Of a stretch of 64,000 bases of DNA, positions 10,311 to 18,800 are shown piece after piece (the stretch's first letter is position 1; each line of letters starts with the position of its first letter). The translations under genes and the position numbers were made by a program. The notes under the pieces are model-generated. The model worked only from the letters and a program-made list of their open reading frames with translations. It did not search any database and was not told where the DNA came from. Source of the stretch: Bacteroidota bacterium. Its GTDB lineage: Bacteria; Bacteroidota; Bacteroidia; Flavobacteriales; Flavobacteriaceae. The stretch spans positions 248,001-312,000 of the forward strand of contig JAJRRO010000116.1 of the NCBI GenBank assembly GCA_024279425.1. The letters are read 5' to 3'.

Positions 10311-11027
10311 ATGAGAACAAAACTATTTTTTGCTGCTATTATTATAGCTACTCTAGTTTCTTCATGCCATTCTGAACAAAAGAGAAAACATCTGTTTATT
10401 CTTTCGGGACAATCTAATATGCAAGGCCTAAGGCCATAGGAGTCATTTATTCCCACGGTTGAAGCCGAATTTGGTAAGGAGAATATAATTGTTGTGAAAG
10501 ATGCCCAAGGAGGCCAACCCATAAGGCGTTGGTACCAAAATTGGAAACCATTACATGGGGATGAACCCAAGGCACAACCTGATTTATACGATTCCCTGAT
10601 GATTAAGGTATTTACAGCGATTGAAAAACAAAAAATTGTCACTGTTACTTTTATATGGATGCAAGGAGAGCGCGATGCCCGGGAAAAATTGGGCGATGTG
10701 TATAAGAATAGCCTAATGGGACTTTACAATCAACTGAGTTCAGATCTTGAAAGAGAAGACATGAATTTTGTCATAGGACGATTAAGCGATTTTGATATGA
10801 AAGATGAACAGTATCCCCATTGGACCATGATAAGGGATATCCAAGAAGAGGTAGCTTTAACGAACCCTCATTTTGCATGGGTAAATACGGATGACCTCAA
10901 TGATGGACACGATGTAAACGGAGAAGAAATAAAAGACGATTTGCATATGTCCGTTGACGGTTATAAAATCTTGGGGAAACGATTTGCCAATACCGCTATT
11001 GAGTTAATTAAAAGGAATAAGAATTAA
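10311..11027 (+). pseudogene. SASA-type carbohydrate esterase (lipoprotein) with one in-frame TAG
   Basis: A single frame from ATG 10311 to 11027 encodes a lipoprotein signal (ATLVSSC) and a complete sialate O-acetylesterase-like SGNH domain: the Ser motif GQSNMQG, the central TFIWMQGERDAR and the terminal DDLHMSVDGYKILG with the Asp-His pair. TAG at 10437-10439 interrupts it just after the serine motif, in the context GLRP-stop-ESF; a Glu codon (GAG to TAG) is the likely ancestor. The ORF that starts later at 10494 lacks the nucleophile and cannot be active alone. The family removes acetyl groups from sugars. Confidence 0.8.
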
Positions 11028-11030
11028 TTA

Positions 11031-11603
11031 ATGAGCTCCTTTCTAGATATACTTGATCTTGATACAAATCCTACAACTGAGGTCCTGGCCCTTAAACAAA
11101 AGATCAGTCTGAAATCAATTAAAAAAGGTAGAATCTTACAACGTGGCGGTGATATGGTTTCCAAAATCTATTACGTAAAAAAAGGCCTTTTACGGAGCTA
11201 TACGATAGACAAAAAGGGCAAGGAGCATATTTTCATGTTTGCTCCCGAGGATTGGATAATTGCCGATGGCGCTGATTTTTCCTCGCCTTGTCAACTTTTT
11301 ATAGACGTTTTGGAAGATTCTGAAATTGAAATAGTAGATAAAAAATTGTTTGAGGAAGTCTATATCTCACTCACCCTGAATAGTGATACACAAAGAACAG
11401 CCGCAATGATCAAACGCATTTCGGTATTACAGGAAAGGGTCATTATGTTGATGAGCGCTTCCGCCATAGAGCGTTATGAGCATTTTACGACAACCTACCC
11501 TCAAATTATGCAAAGAGTTCCACAACGCATGATAGCTTCTTACCTTGGCATTACTCCAGAAGCGCTGAGTAAGGTCAAAAGTGAACAGAACAAGGGCAAA
11601 TAA
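11031..11603 (+). CDS. Crp/Fnr-family transcriptional regulator
   Basis: A 190-residue protein with an N-terminal cyclic-nucleotide-binding-like beta roll (about 20-115, including GRILQRGGDMVSKIYYVKKGLL and MFAPEDWIIADG) and a C-terminal winged helix around MQRVPQRMIASYLGITPEALSKVKSE. The Arg/Ser residues that bind cAMP in E. coli Crp are not evident, as is usual for this short Bacteroidota group. It begins three bases after the SASA gene stop, so it probably belongs to the same transcript and may regulate the block. Confidence 0.92.
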   Translation: MSSFLDILDLDTNPTTEVLALKQKISLKSIKKGRILQRGGDMVSKIYYVKKGLLRSYTIDKKGKEHIFMFAPEDWIIADGADFSSPCQLFIDVLEDSEIEIVDKKLFEEVYISLTLNSDTQRTAAMIKRISVLQERVIMLMSASAIERYEHFTTTYPQIMQRVPQRMIASYLGITPEALSKVKSEQNKGK

Positions 11604-11618
11604 AGAGTAATGAATTTC

Positions 11619-11632
11619 TTAATCTAGATTAA
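11619..11632. promoter_or_regulatory. Perfect 14-base palindrome TTAATCTAGATTAA
   Basis: A perfectly symmetric TTAATCTAGATTAA lies 15 bases after the Crp-type gene and 140 bases before the FMN reductase gene. It is a possible operator. It has no T tract, so it does not look like a terminator. Confidence 0.35.
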
Positions 11633-11771
11633 TGCACAGCTATTTCTTATGGCTGATATTTGCGTTATGAAATGAGCCATTAATCATCTCTATAATACTG
11701 GTGATGTTTCTTGGCAAATTACCCCTGCGAATAGGCAGGTCTGACGTAATAAAAACAATACATTTAAACAG

Positions 11772-12302
11772 ATGAAAAAAATTATAGCACTAGGTGGAAG
11801 CAATAGCAAGGAATCTATTAACAAGCAATTAGCGGTCTATGCAGCCGGACAAATAGAAGATTCCGAAACCATTGTTACAGATTTAAACGAATTTAAACTG
11901 CCACTATACGGAATAGATTTAGAAAAGGAAGTAGGTATACCTCAAGAAGCCATTAAACTGAATGCGATTATAGAGGAAGCTGACGGTTTGGTGATTTCAA
12001 TGGCAGAACACAATGGATCATACTCCGCGGCATTTAAGAATACAATTGATTGGCTTTCCAGAATCAGTCAAAAAGTTTGGAAAGACAAACCTATGCTCTT
12101 AATGGCAACTTCTCCAGGTCCGAGAGGCGGCACCACAGTACTCAGCTCGGCAACAGTCTCTTTCCCCTATTTGGGAGCATATGTCGTGGCCGATTTTTCC
12201 TTGCCTTCATTTTATGATAATTTCTCTGAAGATGGATTAAAGAATGAGGAACTCAATTCAGTTTTGAATCAAAAGATAAAACTATTTCAAGAGGCCATTT
12301 AA
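11772..12302 (+). CDS. NADPH-dependent FMN reductase family protein
   Basis: A 176-residue flavodoxin-fold protein. The phosphate-binding loop is near the start (LGGSNSKESINKQLA) and the second conserved block is MAEHNGSYSAAFKNTIDWLSR, both typical of the NADPH-dependent FMN/azo/quinone reductase family. It lacks a signal peptide and acts in the cytoplasm. It is 11 bases upstream of a pirin gene, a pairing that suggests a role in redox or quinone handling. Confidence 0.93.
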   Translation: MKKIIALGGSNSKESINKQLAVYAAGQIEDSETIVTDLNEFKLPLYGIDLEKEVGIPQEAIKLNAIIEEADGLVISMAEHNGSYSAAFKNTIDWLSRISQKVWKDKPMLLMATSPGPRGGTTVLSSATVSFPYLGAYVVADFSLPSFYDNFSEDGLKNEELNSVLNQKIKLFQEAI

Positions 12303-12313
12303 AACATAGGACT

Positions 12314-13180
12314 ATGAACAACACAGTAAAGTATCTCATTCCAGCATATGACATCAATATGGGAGGCATTATGCTAAAACAGGCTCTACCCACAAACAAT
12401 GTGCGTCAAGTAGATCCATTTCTACTTTTACACCATGGCGAGATCAAGTATAAAAAAAATGCTCGGGCGCTACATCAGGGCATAGGGCCACATCCCCACC
12501 GGGGGTTCACGCCAGTGACCTTTATCATCGATGGTGAAATTCACCATAGAGATAGTCGGGGAAACAATCAAATTGCCAAAAAAGGTGAAGTTCAATGGAT
12601 GCATGCCGGAGCAGGAATCGTTCATAGTGAACGCCCTTCCCAGAACTTAATGGACAGGAATGGCACCAATGAAATAATACAACTTTGGGTAAACTCCCCT
12701 GCTTCAAAAAAAATGCGGGAACCGAAATACCAATATATCACAGAAGAAGAGATACCCCTTTTCTCTTCTGAAGACGAACAAATAAGCAATAAATTAATTG
12801 CTGGCGATTACGATGAACTGAAAGGAAAAATAGAGACTGAAAGCGACCTTCTAATGATTTGGGGTACAGCCAATGGCAAGGGTTCACAATCATACCACAT
12901 TCCTAAAGGTTTTAATACCATGATTTATGTAATCAAAGGACAACTTAAAATTACAGATTTTGGAATCGTCGAAAAGGAAAACTTGGCCATTTTTGAAGAG
13001 GATACCGAGCATATCAAAGTTTCCGTTGATTCCAGTTCATCATTTCTCGTATTGTCCGGTGCGCCTTTAAATGAAAAAGTGGCGCAACAAGGTCCGTTTG
13101 TTATGAATTCTGAAACAGAACTCCTCGAGGCTATGCGTGATTACCAAATGGGTAAAATGGGTGTCTTGATTGAAGAATAG
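12314..13180 (+). CDS. Pirin family protein
   Basis: A 288-residue bicupin. The N-terminal cupin carries the pirin signature HPHRGFTPVTFIIDGEIHH, followed by KGEVQWMHAGAGIVHSE with the metal-binding His and Glu residues; the C-terminal cupin domain (about 165-285) lacks those ligands. Characterised bacterial pirins include quercetin 2,3-dioxygenases and redox-sensing partners, so the exact reaction here is open. It is co-directional with the FMN reductase (11-base gap). Confidence 0.93.
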   Translation: MNNTVKYLIPAYDINMGGIMLKQALPTNNVRQVDPFLLLHHGEIKYKKNARALHQGIGPHPHRGFTPVTFIIDGEIHHRDSRGNNQIAKKGEVQWMHAGAGIVHSERPSQNLMDRNGTNEIIQLWVNSPASKKMREPKYQYITEEEIPLFSSEDEQISNKLIAGDYDELKGKIETESDLLMIWGTANGKGSQSYHIPKGFNTMIYVIKGQLKITDFGIVEKENLAIFEEDTEHIKVSVDSSSSFLVLSGAPLNEKVAQQGPFVMNSETELLEAMRDYQMGKMGVLIEE

Positions 13181-13184
13181 ATTC

Positions 13185-13363
13185 TTAGGGACTGTTTTGA
13201 ATTTCATGATTGGTCCCGATAGTTATCGGGATTATTGGCCATTTTTGATGCAACATGAGGTAAAATAGATGATAATAGCTGGGCTACTTGAAGAGATTTT
13301 AACAAAATGGTGCGCAAAAAGAGTTATAGAAAAACAATTGATGGAATTCAAAACAGTCTCTTA
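13185..13363. repeat. MITE-like element with 19-base imperfect inverted ends
   Basis: TTAGGGACTGTTTTGAATT at 13185-13203 is repeated in inverted form at 13345-13363 (17 of 19 bases match, with a perfect 14-base core). Just inside the left end is TCCCGATA-GT-TATCGGGA at 13214-13231, a palindrome of a kind I recall as frequent between flavobacterial genes. The right-end 17-mer recurs on the other strand at 18809-18825. No transposase and no clear target duplication are seen. Confidence 0.5.
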
Positions 13364-13380
13364 TTTTTTTTGACAAAAGA

Positions 13381-13411
13381 ACGGTTTAAGAGCATTTTTC
13401 TTTTAAGCCGT
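13381..13411 (+). terminator. Hairpin with 12-base stem in the 13.2-13.7 kb intergenic region
   Basis: ACGGTTTAAGAG (13381-13392) pairs with CTTTTAAGCCGT (13400-13411), with two G-U pairs and a 7-base loop, followed by a short T-rich stretch. It may be a terminator for the pirin operon. The rest of this 496-base gap shows only the MITE-like element, and the 88-codon frame crossing it shows no protein features. Confidence 0.4.
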
Positions 13412-13676
13412 TTTGCTTATCCAATTAAAACAATATACGCTTTTGTTAAGGTCCTTTTCAACTCTGAACAGTTACTTAAAATCTTAAAAGATGTGCTGTT
13501 TAGGAATACGAGGGAACTGACTTTTTTTATGGAGTTTAAGCAAAGTGAAATGTTTCCCATCAACATTTTTTAAAAATTTATTGACCAATATGTTATTCAT
13601 ATAACAATCAATGTCCATTACATATTTTTCATTAACTTTAGGAGCGTATGATTAATAAATCTAACCTATTGAATTT

Positions 13677-15137
13677 ATGAAAAAAACCAAAAAGAACACT
13701 GATTCCCGAAGATCGTTTATTAAAAAAGGGGCTATTGCCTCCTCCGTTTTTATAGTACCAAGACATGTACTGGGCGGTGTGGGTTATATTGCCCCTAGTG
13801 ACCGTTTAAAATTGGCGGCTATTGGTGCCGGTGGCAAAGGATCAAGTGACATTAGGAATGCTTCGGTGGATGGCCGTGAAAAGGTGACTGCACTTTGCGA
13901 TGTCGATTTTTCTGGATCCGCAAAACGTTCCGTTGAACGCTTTCCGAAAGCAAAATTATATAGCGATTTCCGGAAGATGCTGGACAAGGAAAAGGGACTC
14001 GATGCTGTGACCATATCCACACCTGATCATGTTCACGGACCTGCTGCTAAATATGCCATGGAAAGAGGGATTCATGTGTACGTTCAAAAGCCGATGACCC
14101 ATAATATTAGAGAAGCCAGAATGCTTACGGAAATGGCCAGGACAAATAAAATTGTAACCCAAATGGGTAACCAAGGAGGATCCAATCCGCTCTTGGGTAT
14201 GGTTCAAAAATGGGTTGATTCCAGAGTTCTGGGTAAGATTTCAAAGGTCCAAGTATGGACAAATCGCCCAGTATGGCCCCAAGGGTTTGCCATGCATGAG
14301 TCAGACGCAAGTAAAAAACCAAAAGATTTGGATTGGGACCTTTGGCTAGGGCCTGCTCCACATAGAGAATATACTCCGAATCTACACCCTTTCGGTTGGA
14401 GAGGTTGGTGGGATTACGGCACAGGTGCCCTTGGCGATGTGGGATGTCACCTAATCGATATTCCTTTTAGGACTTTGGGTTTAAAATACCCAACAGATGC
14501 TGAATGTAGCGTAGGTGCTGTTTATACCAAAATGTGGAATGCAGATTATCACCCTGAGGGTTGTCCTGCATCATCATTTACTACTTTGCATTTTGATGCT
14601 ACTGAAAAGAGCAAATCACGTATTGAAATGACATGGAGTGACGGTGGTATACGACCCGCCCATCCCGATATTATTCCTGCAGACAGTGATATAGGCGGTA
14701 GGAATAGCAGTAATGGTGTATTGATCATCGGTGAAAAAGGAATTATTTCCACAAACATCAATGACAGCTCCCCATTAATGCCGAAGCTATACCTGAATGA
14801 TGGTACCACAGATTTTGGTCCTGAAGTAGAAAAGAATGACGAACCAGAATACGGTCATCAACGAAAATGGGTAGATGCCTGTAAAGCGGGATTCAATAGT
14901 CCCGAACATCAGGCCCTTACTTCTTCGTTTGACTATGCCGGCCCAATGACGGAAACCGTGCTTATGGGTAATCTTGCAGTTCGTAGTTATATGCTAAGAA
15001 GAGAGAATAGCGAAGGTAAAAATGAATTCTTCGCCCGCAAGAAATTATTGTGGGACGGTGAGAATATGAGAATTACAAACATCGAAGAGGCCAATCAATT
15101 TGTAGGCCGAACCTATAGAGAAGGATGGGAAATATAG
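13677..15137 (+). CDS. Tat-exported Gfo/Idh/MocA family oxidoreductase
   Basis: A 486-residue protein with a twin-arginine signal (SRRSFIKKGAIASSVFIV), meaning it is exported folded with its nicotinamide cofactor. The Rossmann start is LKLAAIGAGGKGSSDIRNA; EKP of the family is replaced by VQKPMTHN. The second domain contains WGWRGWWDYGTGALGDVGCHLIDIPF, typical of the long periplasmic Bacteroidota branch. Known members oxidise sugars or glycosides, often at C3. It faces, across a shared terminator, a DUF1080 protein, whose family acts on 3-keto glycosides. Confidence 0.93.
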   Translation: MKKTKKNTDSRRSFIKKGAIASSVFIVPRHVLGGVGYIAPSDRLKLAAIGAGGKGSSDIRNASVDGREKVTALCDVDFSGSAKRSVERFPKAKLYSDFRKMLDKEKGLDAVTISTPDHVHGPAAKYAMERGIHVYVQKPMTHNIREARMLTEMARTNKIVTQMGNQGGSNPLLGMVQKWVDSRVLGKISKVQVWTNRPVWPQGFAMHESDASKKPKDLDWDLWLGPAPHREYTPNLHPFGWRGWWDYGTGALGDVGCHLIDIPFRTLGLKYPTDAECSVGAVYTKMWNADYHPEGCPASSFTTLHFDATEKSKSRIEMTWSDGGIRPAHPDIIPADSDIGGRNSSNGVLIIGEKGIISTNINDSSPLMPKLYLNDGTTDFGPEVEKNDEPEYGHQRKWVDACKAGFNSPEHQALTSSFDYAGPMTETVLMGNLAVRSYMLRRENSEGKNEFFARKKLLWDGENMRITNIEEANQFVGRTYREGWEI

Positions 15138-15167
15138 CTTTATTGTTTTAGGTGTATGTATATAATT

Positions 15168-15205
15168 AATAAAGCTCGCTGTAGAAGACCTCAGCGAGCT
15201 TTATT
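15168..15205. terminator. Bidirectional terminator between convergent genes
   Basis: A perfect 14-base stem, AATAAAGCTCGCTG (15168-15181) with CAGCGAGCTTTATT (15192-15205), and a 10-base loop. Both arms border A/T runs, so it can end transcription of the Gfo/Idh gene and of the convergent DUF1080 gene. Confidence 0.85.
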
Positions 15206-15226
15206 TTAAATTGTATGGAAGAGCCT

Positions 15227-16159
15227 TTACTTTGTAACCTGTGTAATTACAATATTTCTAAACTCAACAGCCCCATGGTCACCTTGGATTAAAAAGGGAC
15301 CCGCTTCGGCCTCATTATTATCAAGTGCCCCACCGGTCATTCCCGGAATATTTTGGTTCGTGATAATTTCAACTCCATTTGCTACAATAGATACGCGCCT
15401 ACCTATCAAAGTAATATCATACTCTTGCCATTCCCCAGCAGGTTTCGCGACCATTTCATTGGGGGTAAGAAATCCGTAAATGCCACCGAACAAGATGCTT
15501 GAAGGTTCCATTCCCCTATTGTCGGCAATCTGTACTTCATATCTTCCGCGAAGGTAAATACCACTATTACTTCCCTCAGGGTAACGAAACTCGATATGTA
15601 ATTTAAAATCATTGAACTTTTCATCAGAAACCAAATTGGCACCCGATTTTTCACTAGTAAGAATCCCCTCCTTGACTTTCCATTGGTTCTCACCCATGGC
15701 GTGCCATCCTTTTAAATTTTTCCCATTGAAAAGGGCTTTGGATTCTCCCCAGATTGGATTATTATCATATGTAAGTTTTGGGGCACGGGTCCCTATCCAA
15801 TTGTAGGTTTTGCCATCAACATAAAGTAACGTACCTTTTAGCTCGTCACCCTCCAACGACCCTTTGAATTCCAATGAATTACCGGATTCCCACTGAGGGG
15901 GTATTGAAAAATTGAACTTCCCATCCTTTACTTTGATCTCAGAGATCGGTCGTGCACTGCCATTTAAGAATACAAACCTACCCACTAGGGTGCTGATACC
16001 TGAATGACTGACCTCTAACCAAGACGGTACCTCATTACCGCCATATGAAAGGATTAAATTCCACCGGCCCTCAAGGTTTTTGGTCTCCTGGGCATTCAAT
16101 TGTAATGAAATTGTAGTGATGAATAGAAATAGAGAAATCTTTACTGTTTTAAAAATCAT
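15227..16159 (-). CDS. DUF1080 protein (3-keto-glycoside hydrolase family)
   Basis: A 310-residue secreted protein with signal peptide ending SLQLNAQ. The N-terminal part (about 27-130) is a small beta domain, and the DUF1080 lectin-like domain fills about 140-308 (ALFNGKNLKGWHAMGENQWKV, NSGIYLRGRYEVQIAD, GEWQEYDITLIGRRV). Members of this family cleave 3-keto-glycosides made by Gfo/Idh/MocA oxidoreductases, which matches the oxidoreductase encoded opposite. The substrate sugar is unknown. It lies 44 bases downstream of the NTF2-like gene and is probably co-transcribed with it. Confidence 0.88.
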   Translation of the reverse strand: MIFKTVKISLFLFITTISLQLNAQETKNLEGRWNLILSYGGNEVPSWLEVSHSGISTLVGRFVFLNGSARPISEIKVKDGKFNFSIPPQWESGNSLEFKGSLEGDELKGTLLYVDGKTYNWIGTRAPKLTYDNNPIWGESKALFNGKNLKGWHAMGENQWKVKEGILTSEKSGANLVSDEKFNDFKLHIEFRYPEGSNSGIYLRGRYEVQIADNRGMEPSSILFGGIYGFLTPNEMVAKPAGEWQEYDITLIGRRVSIVANGVEIITNQNIPGMTGGALDNNEAEAGPFLIQGDHGAVEFRNIVITQVTK

Positions 16160-16203
16160 TTTATAATTGTTTTATAGAAATATAGTTATACAAATTTTTA
16201 TTT

Positions 16204-16671
16204 TTATTCCTGGCAGCCCTTTCTCCTACGGGTATCGATTAGATAGATTATTTTCCATTCATCTCCATCCTTAAAAAGTTGAAAGGAGTTCACCCCACAA
16301 TGGTGAAAGCTGTCATTAAGCCAAAATTCATAAGGAGTCCAAGCATTCGCCATGGCACCATCTACTTGAATATTGAAAGACGTTAGTTTCTCCTGAAAAT
16401 GTACAGAATCAGGAATACTTACAATGGATTTCAAAAACTTACCAAAATTCTCTGTGCGCATGGCACTTTCACCATCCTTGTTTCTACCAATAGTCTGGGC
16501 AATAATTCCATCAGAAACCGTTTTTTTGATGAGCATGGAGTCCTGCTTGTGAAAACCCTCGAAAAATGCCTCAATGGTTTTCTGTACTGCCGTTTCATCA
16601 GGGTCCTGCGCCGAAAGACCAACAAAACATACCAGTAAAACCCCTAATCCCAATCGTTTCATATTTTTCAA
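16204..16671 (-). CDS. Secreted NTF2/SnoaL-like protein (DUF4440 type)
   Basis: A 155-residue protein with signal peptide MKNMKRLGLGVLLVCFVGLSAQ and a cone-shaped NTF2-like domain: AVQKTIEAFFEGFHKQDSMLIKKTVSDG, a central FGKFLKSI, and WTPYEFWLNDSFHHCGVNSFQLFKDGDEWKI. The fold binds small molecules in a pocket; function is undefined. A strong promoter match lies just upstream, and the DUF1080 gene follows. Confidence 0.8.
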   Translation of the reverse strand: MKNMKRLGLGVLLVCFVGLSAQDPDETAVQKTIEAFFEGFHKQDSMLIKKTVSDGIIAQTIGRNKDGESAMRTENFGKFLKSIVSIPDSVHFQEKLTSFNIQVDGAMANAWTPYEFWLNDSFHHCGVNSFQLFKDGDEWKIIYLIDTRRRKGCQE

Positions 16672-16678
16672 ATTTCCC

Positions 16679-16708
16679 CAAAAATAGTTTAAAAAAAGAA
16701 ATACACAA
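16679..16708 (-). promoter_or_regulatory. Promoter of the NTF2-like/DUF1080 unit
   Basis: On the minus strand, TTG (16708-16706), a 19-base spacer and TATTTTTG (16686-16679), an exact match to the Bacteroidota consensus. The -7 box ends only eight bases before the start codon at 16671, so the leader would be very short or absent. Confidence 0.65.
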
Positions 16709-16785
16709 CCTTGTTGGCATCCAATCCGATAATTCTAAAACAATCCCACAAAATCATTACATTTATTGCATCAAAAAAAATCCAA

Positions 16786-17604
16786 ATGTCGACTGCCAAA
16801 AAAGAATACAAAAGAATTACCGTGAAATCATTGGTTGATATGAAAAAGAACGGTGAGAAAATTTCAATGCTCACCGCTTATGATTATTCAATGGCTAAAA
16901 TTGTGGATGCGGCCAATGTCGATGTAATTCTGGTCGGAGATTCCGCTAGTAACGTAATGGCTGGGCATGAGACCACCCTACCCATTACCTTGGATCAAAT
17001 GATCTATCATGCCTCATCGGTAATCAGGGCCGTAAATAGAGCGCTCGTTGTTGTGGACATTCCTTTCGGAAGTTACCAGAGTGATCCTAAGGAAGCTCTT
17101 CGTTCGGCTATAAGGATCATGAAAGAAAGTGGTGCCCATGCTGTAAAAGTTGAAGGGGGAATTGAAATCAAGGAATCGGTAAAAAGGATTTTGAATGCCG
17201 GGATTCCTGTTATGGGGCATCTTGGTTTGACCCCACAAGCCATCTATAAATTTGGAACATATTCGGTCCGTGCCAAAGAAAAAGAAGAAGCAGAAAAATT
17301 AATTGAGGACGCGCAGTTATTAGAACGCCTGGGTTGCTTTGCCATCGTTCTTGAAAAAATACCGGCAGAATTAACCAAAAAAGTTTCCGAAAGTATATCA
17401 ATCCCTACAATAGGTATTGGTGGTGGTAAACATGCTGATGGGCAAGTACTGGTAATTCATGACCTCTTGGGAATGACCCACGAATTCAATCCCAGATTTC
17501 TTAGGAGGTATATGAACCTCTATGAAGAAATGGGCAATGCCATTTCCCAATATGTGGAAGATGTAAAAAGTAAGGACTTTCCTAGCGATATGGAACAGTA
17601 TTAA
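16786..17604 (+). CDS. panB: 3-methyl-2-oxobutanoate hydroxymethyltransferase
   Basis: PanB transfers a hydroxymethyl group from methylene-THF to 2-oxoisovalerate, the first step to pantothenate and coenzyme A. The 272-residue protein shows the signature block [22 protein letters not shown], the metal-binding Asp and Glu context (VKVEGG), GHLGLTPQA and [17 protein letters not shown]. The ATG at 16786 ([14 protein letters not shown]) gives the normal family length; an upstream in-frame ATG at 16711 would add an unlikely tail. lspA follows 11 bases later and a RluA-family gene after that, so this looks like a three-gene operon. Confidence 0.97.
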   Translation: MSTAKKEYKRITVKSLVDMKKNGEKISMLTAYDYSMAKIVDAANVDVILVGDSASNVMAGHETTLPITLDQMIYHASSVIRAVNRALVVVDIPFGSYQSDPKEALRSAIRIMKESGAHAVKVEGGIEIKESVKRILNAGIPVMGHLGLTPQAIYKFGTYSVRAKEKEEAEKLIEDAQLLERLGCFAIVLEKIPAELTKKVSESISIPTIGIGGGKHADGQVLVIHDLLGMTHEFNPRFLRRYMNLYEEMGNAISQYVEDVKSKDFPSDMEQY

Positions 17605-17615
17605 GATTAAAAGGC

Positions 17616-18098
17616 ATGTTAAAGCGTTTTTTAATACTAGCAATTGTAACCTTTAATATTGGTTGTGACCAGATATCCAAGGAGATAGTACGCAACAATG
17701 TGGCCCCTATGGGATACATTCAGGTAGTCAATGATAATTTTATTCTGACCAATGTAGAAAATACCGGAGCTATGTTGGGTTTTGGAGAAAGCCTCTCCCC
17801 TATTTTAAAATTGATTTTTTTACAAGGGCTGCCATCTATTGTATTGTTGATTCTATTGGCAAGGATGCTGAAGAAAACGTATTTAAACCGGTGGTTGGTA
17901 CTGGCTTTTGCATTTATTGTTGGAGGCGGTATCGGAAATTTAATAGATAGGATCGCTTATGGTTCCGTAACCGATTTTTTTCAGATTAAATTGGGGTTTT
18001 TTAAAACGGGAATCTTTAATATGGCGGATGTGTCGGTTACCATAGGAGTTTTATTGATCCTGTTTTTATCCATAGGAAACAGAAAATTATCGATTTAG
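17616..18098 (+). CDS. lspA: Lipoprotein signal peptidase (signal peptidase II)
   Basis: LspA cuts the signal peptide of diacylated prolipoproteins in the inner membrane, and this window encodes many such lipoproteins. The 160-residue protein has four membrane helices. Both catalytic aspartates are visible in GGGIGNLIDRIAYGSVTDFF and FNMADVSVTIG, along with the conserved GCDQISK near the N-terminus. The gene lies between panB (11 bases) and the pseudouridine synthase (2 bases). Confidence 0.97.
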   Translation: MLKRFLILAIVTFNIGCDQISKEIVRNNVAPMGYIQVVNDNFILTNVENTGAMLGFGESLSPILKLIFLQGLPSIVLLILLARMLKKTYLNRWLVLAFAFIVGGGIGNLIDRIAYGSVTDFFQIKLGFFKTGIFNMADVSVTIGVLLILFLSIGNRKLSI

Positions 18099-18100
18099 AA

Positions 18101-18793
18101 ATGTCGAAGACCGTATCTACTTCAAAAAATCTTCAGATTCTTTACGAAGACAACCATCTCATTGCCGTTAACAAAAGGCCTGGCGATATCGTCCAGGGAG
18201 ATAAAACTGGGGATAAACCTTTGAGTGAGGTCGTCAAAGAGTATATCAAGGAAAAGTACAATAAACCTGGAAATGTGTATCTGGGTGTGGCACATAGACT
18301 TGATAGACCGACTTCTGGAATAGTGGTTTTTGCAAAAACATCGAAAGCCCTGCCCCGGCTTAATAAATTATTTGCAGAAAAAGAGGCAAAGAAAACATAT
18401 TGGGCCATTGTTAAAAATCAACCGGAAAAGGCAAAAAATGTACTTGTTCACTGGCTCCTTAGGAATACAAAACAAAATAAATCGTACGCTCACAAAAAGG
18501 AGGTTCCTCTTAGTAAAAAGGCAATTCTGGAATACCAGATGATTAAGAGATTGGACAACTACTGCCTAATGGAGATTGATTTAAGAACTGGAAGGCACCA
18601 TCAAATCCGAGCACAACTTTCAGCCATAGGAAGTCCTATTAAGGGAGACCTCAAATATGGTTTTGATCGCAGCAATAAAGACGGAAGCATTCACTTACAT
18701 TCCCGAAAACTTTCATTTATCCATCCCGTAAAAAAAGAAAAGCTCGAATTGGTTGCCGCCCCGCCCCATGATTCCGTTTGGAATGCTTGTTAA
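18101..18793 (+). CDS. RluA-family pseudouridine synthase
   Basis: A 230-residue enzyme that isomerises uridine in RNA. The catalytic Asp is in the signature HRLDRPTSGIVVFAKTSKAL, followed by the family blocks LRTGRHHQIRAQLSAIGSPI and GDLKYG. It lacks an N-terminal S4 domain, so it is of the short RluA/RluC-like class. The target site cannot be assigned. It starts two bases after lspA. Confidence 0.95.
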   Translation: MSKTVSTSKNLQILYEDNHLIAVNKRPGDIVQGDKTGDKPLSEVVKEYIKEKYNKPGNVYLGVAHRLDRPTSGIVVFAKTSKALPRLNKLFAEKEAKKTYWAIVKNQPEKAKNVLVHWLLRNTKQNKSYAHKKEVPLSKKAILEYQMIKRLDNYCLMEIDLRTGRHHQIRAQLSAIGSPIKGDLKYGFDRSNKDGSIHLHSRKLSFIHPVKKEKLELVAAPPHDSVWNAC

Positions 18794-18800
18794 TGTATTT

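Noticed and set aside
13307-13573. An 88-codon frame in the gap before the Gfo/Idh gene
   Set aside because: It crosses the right end of the MITE-like repeat and the 13381-13411 hairpin, has runs of Phe and Lys from A/T-rich DNA, and shows no domain or promoter of its own.
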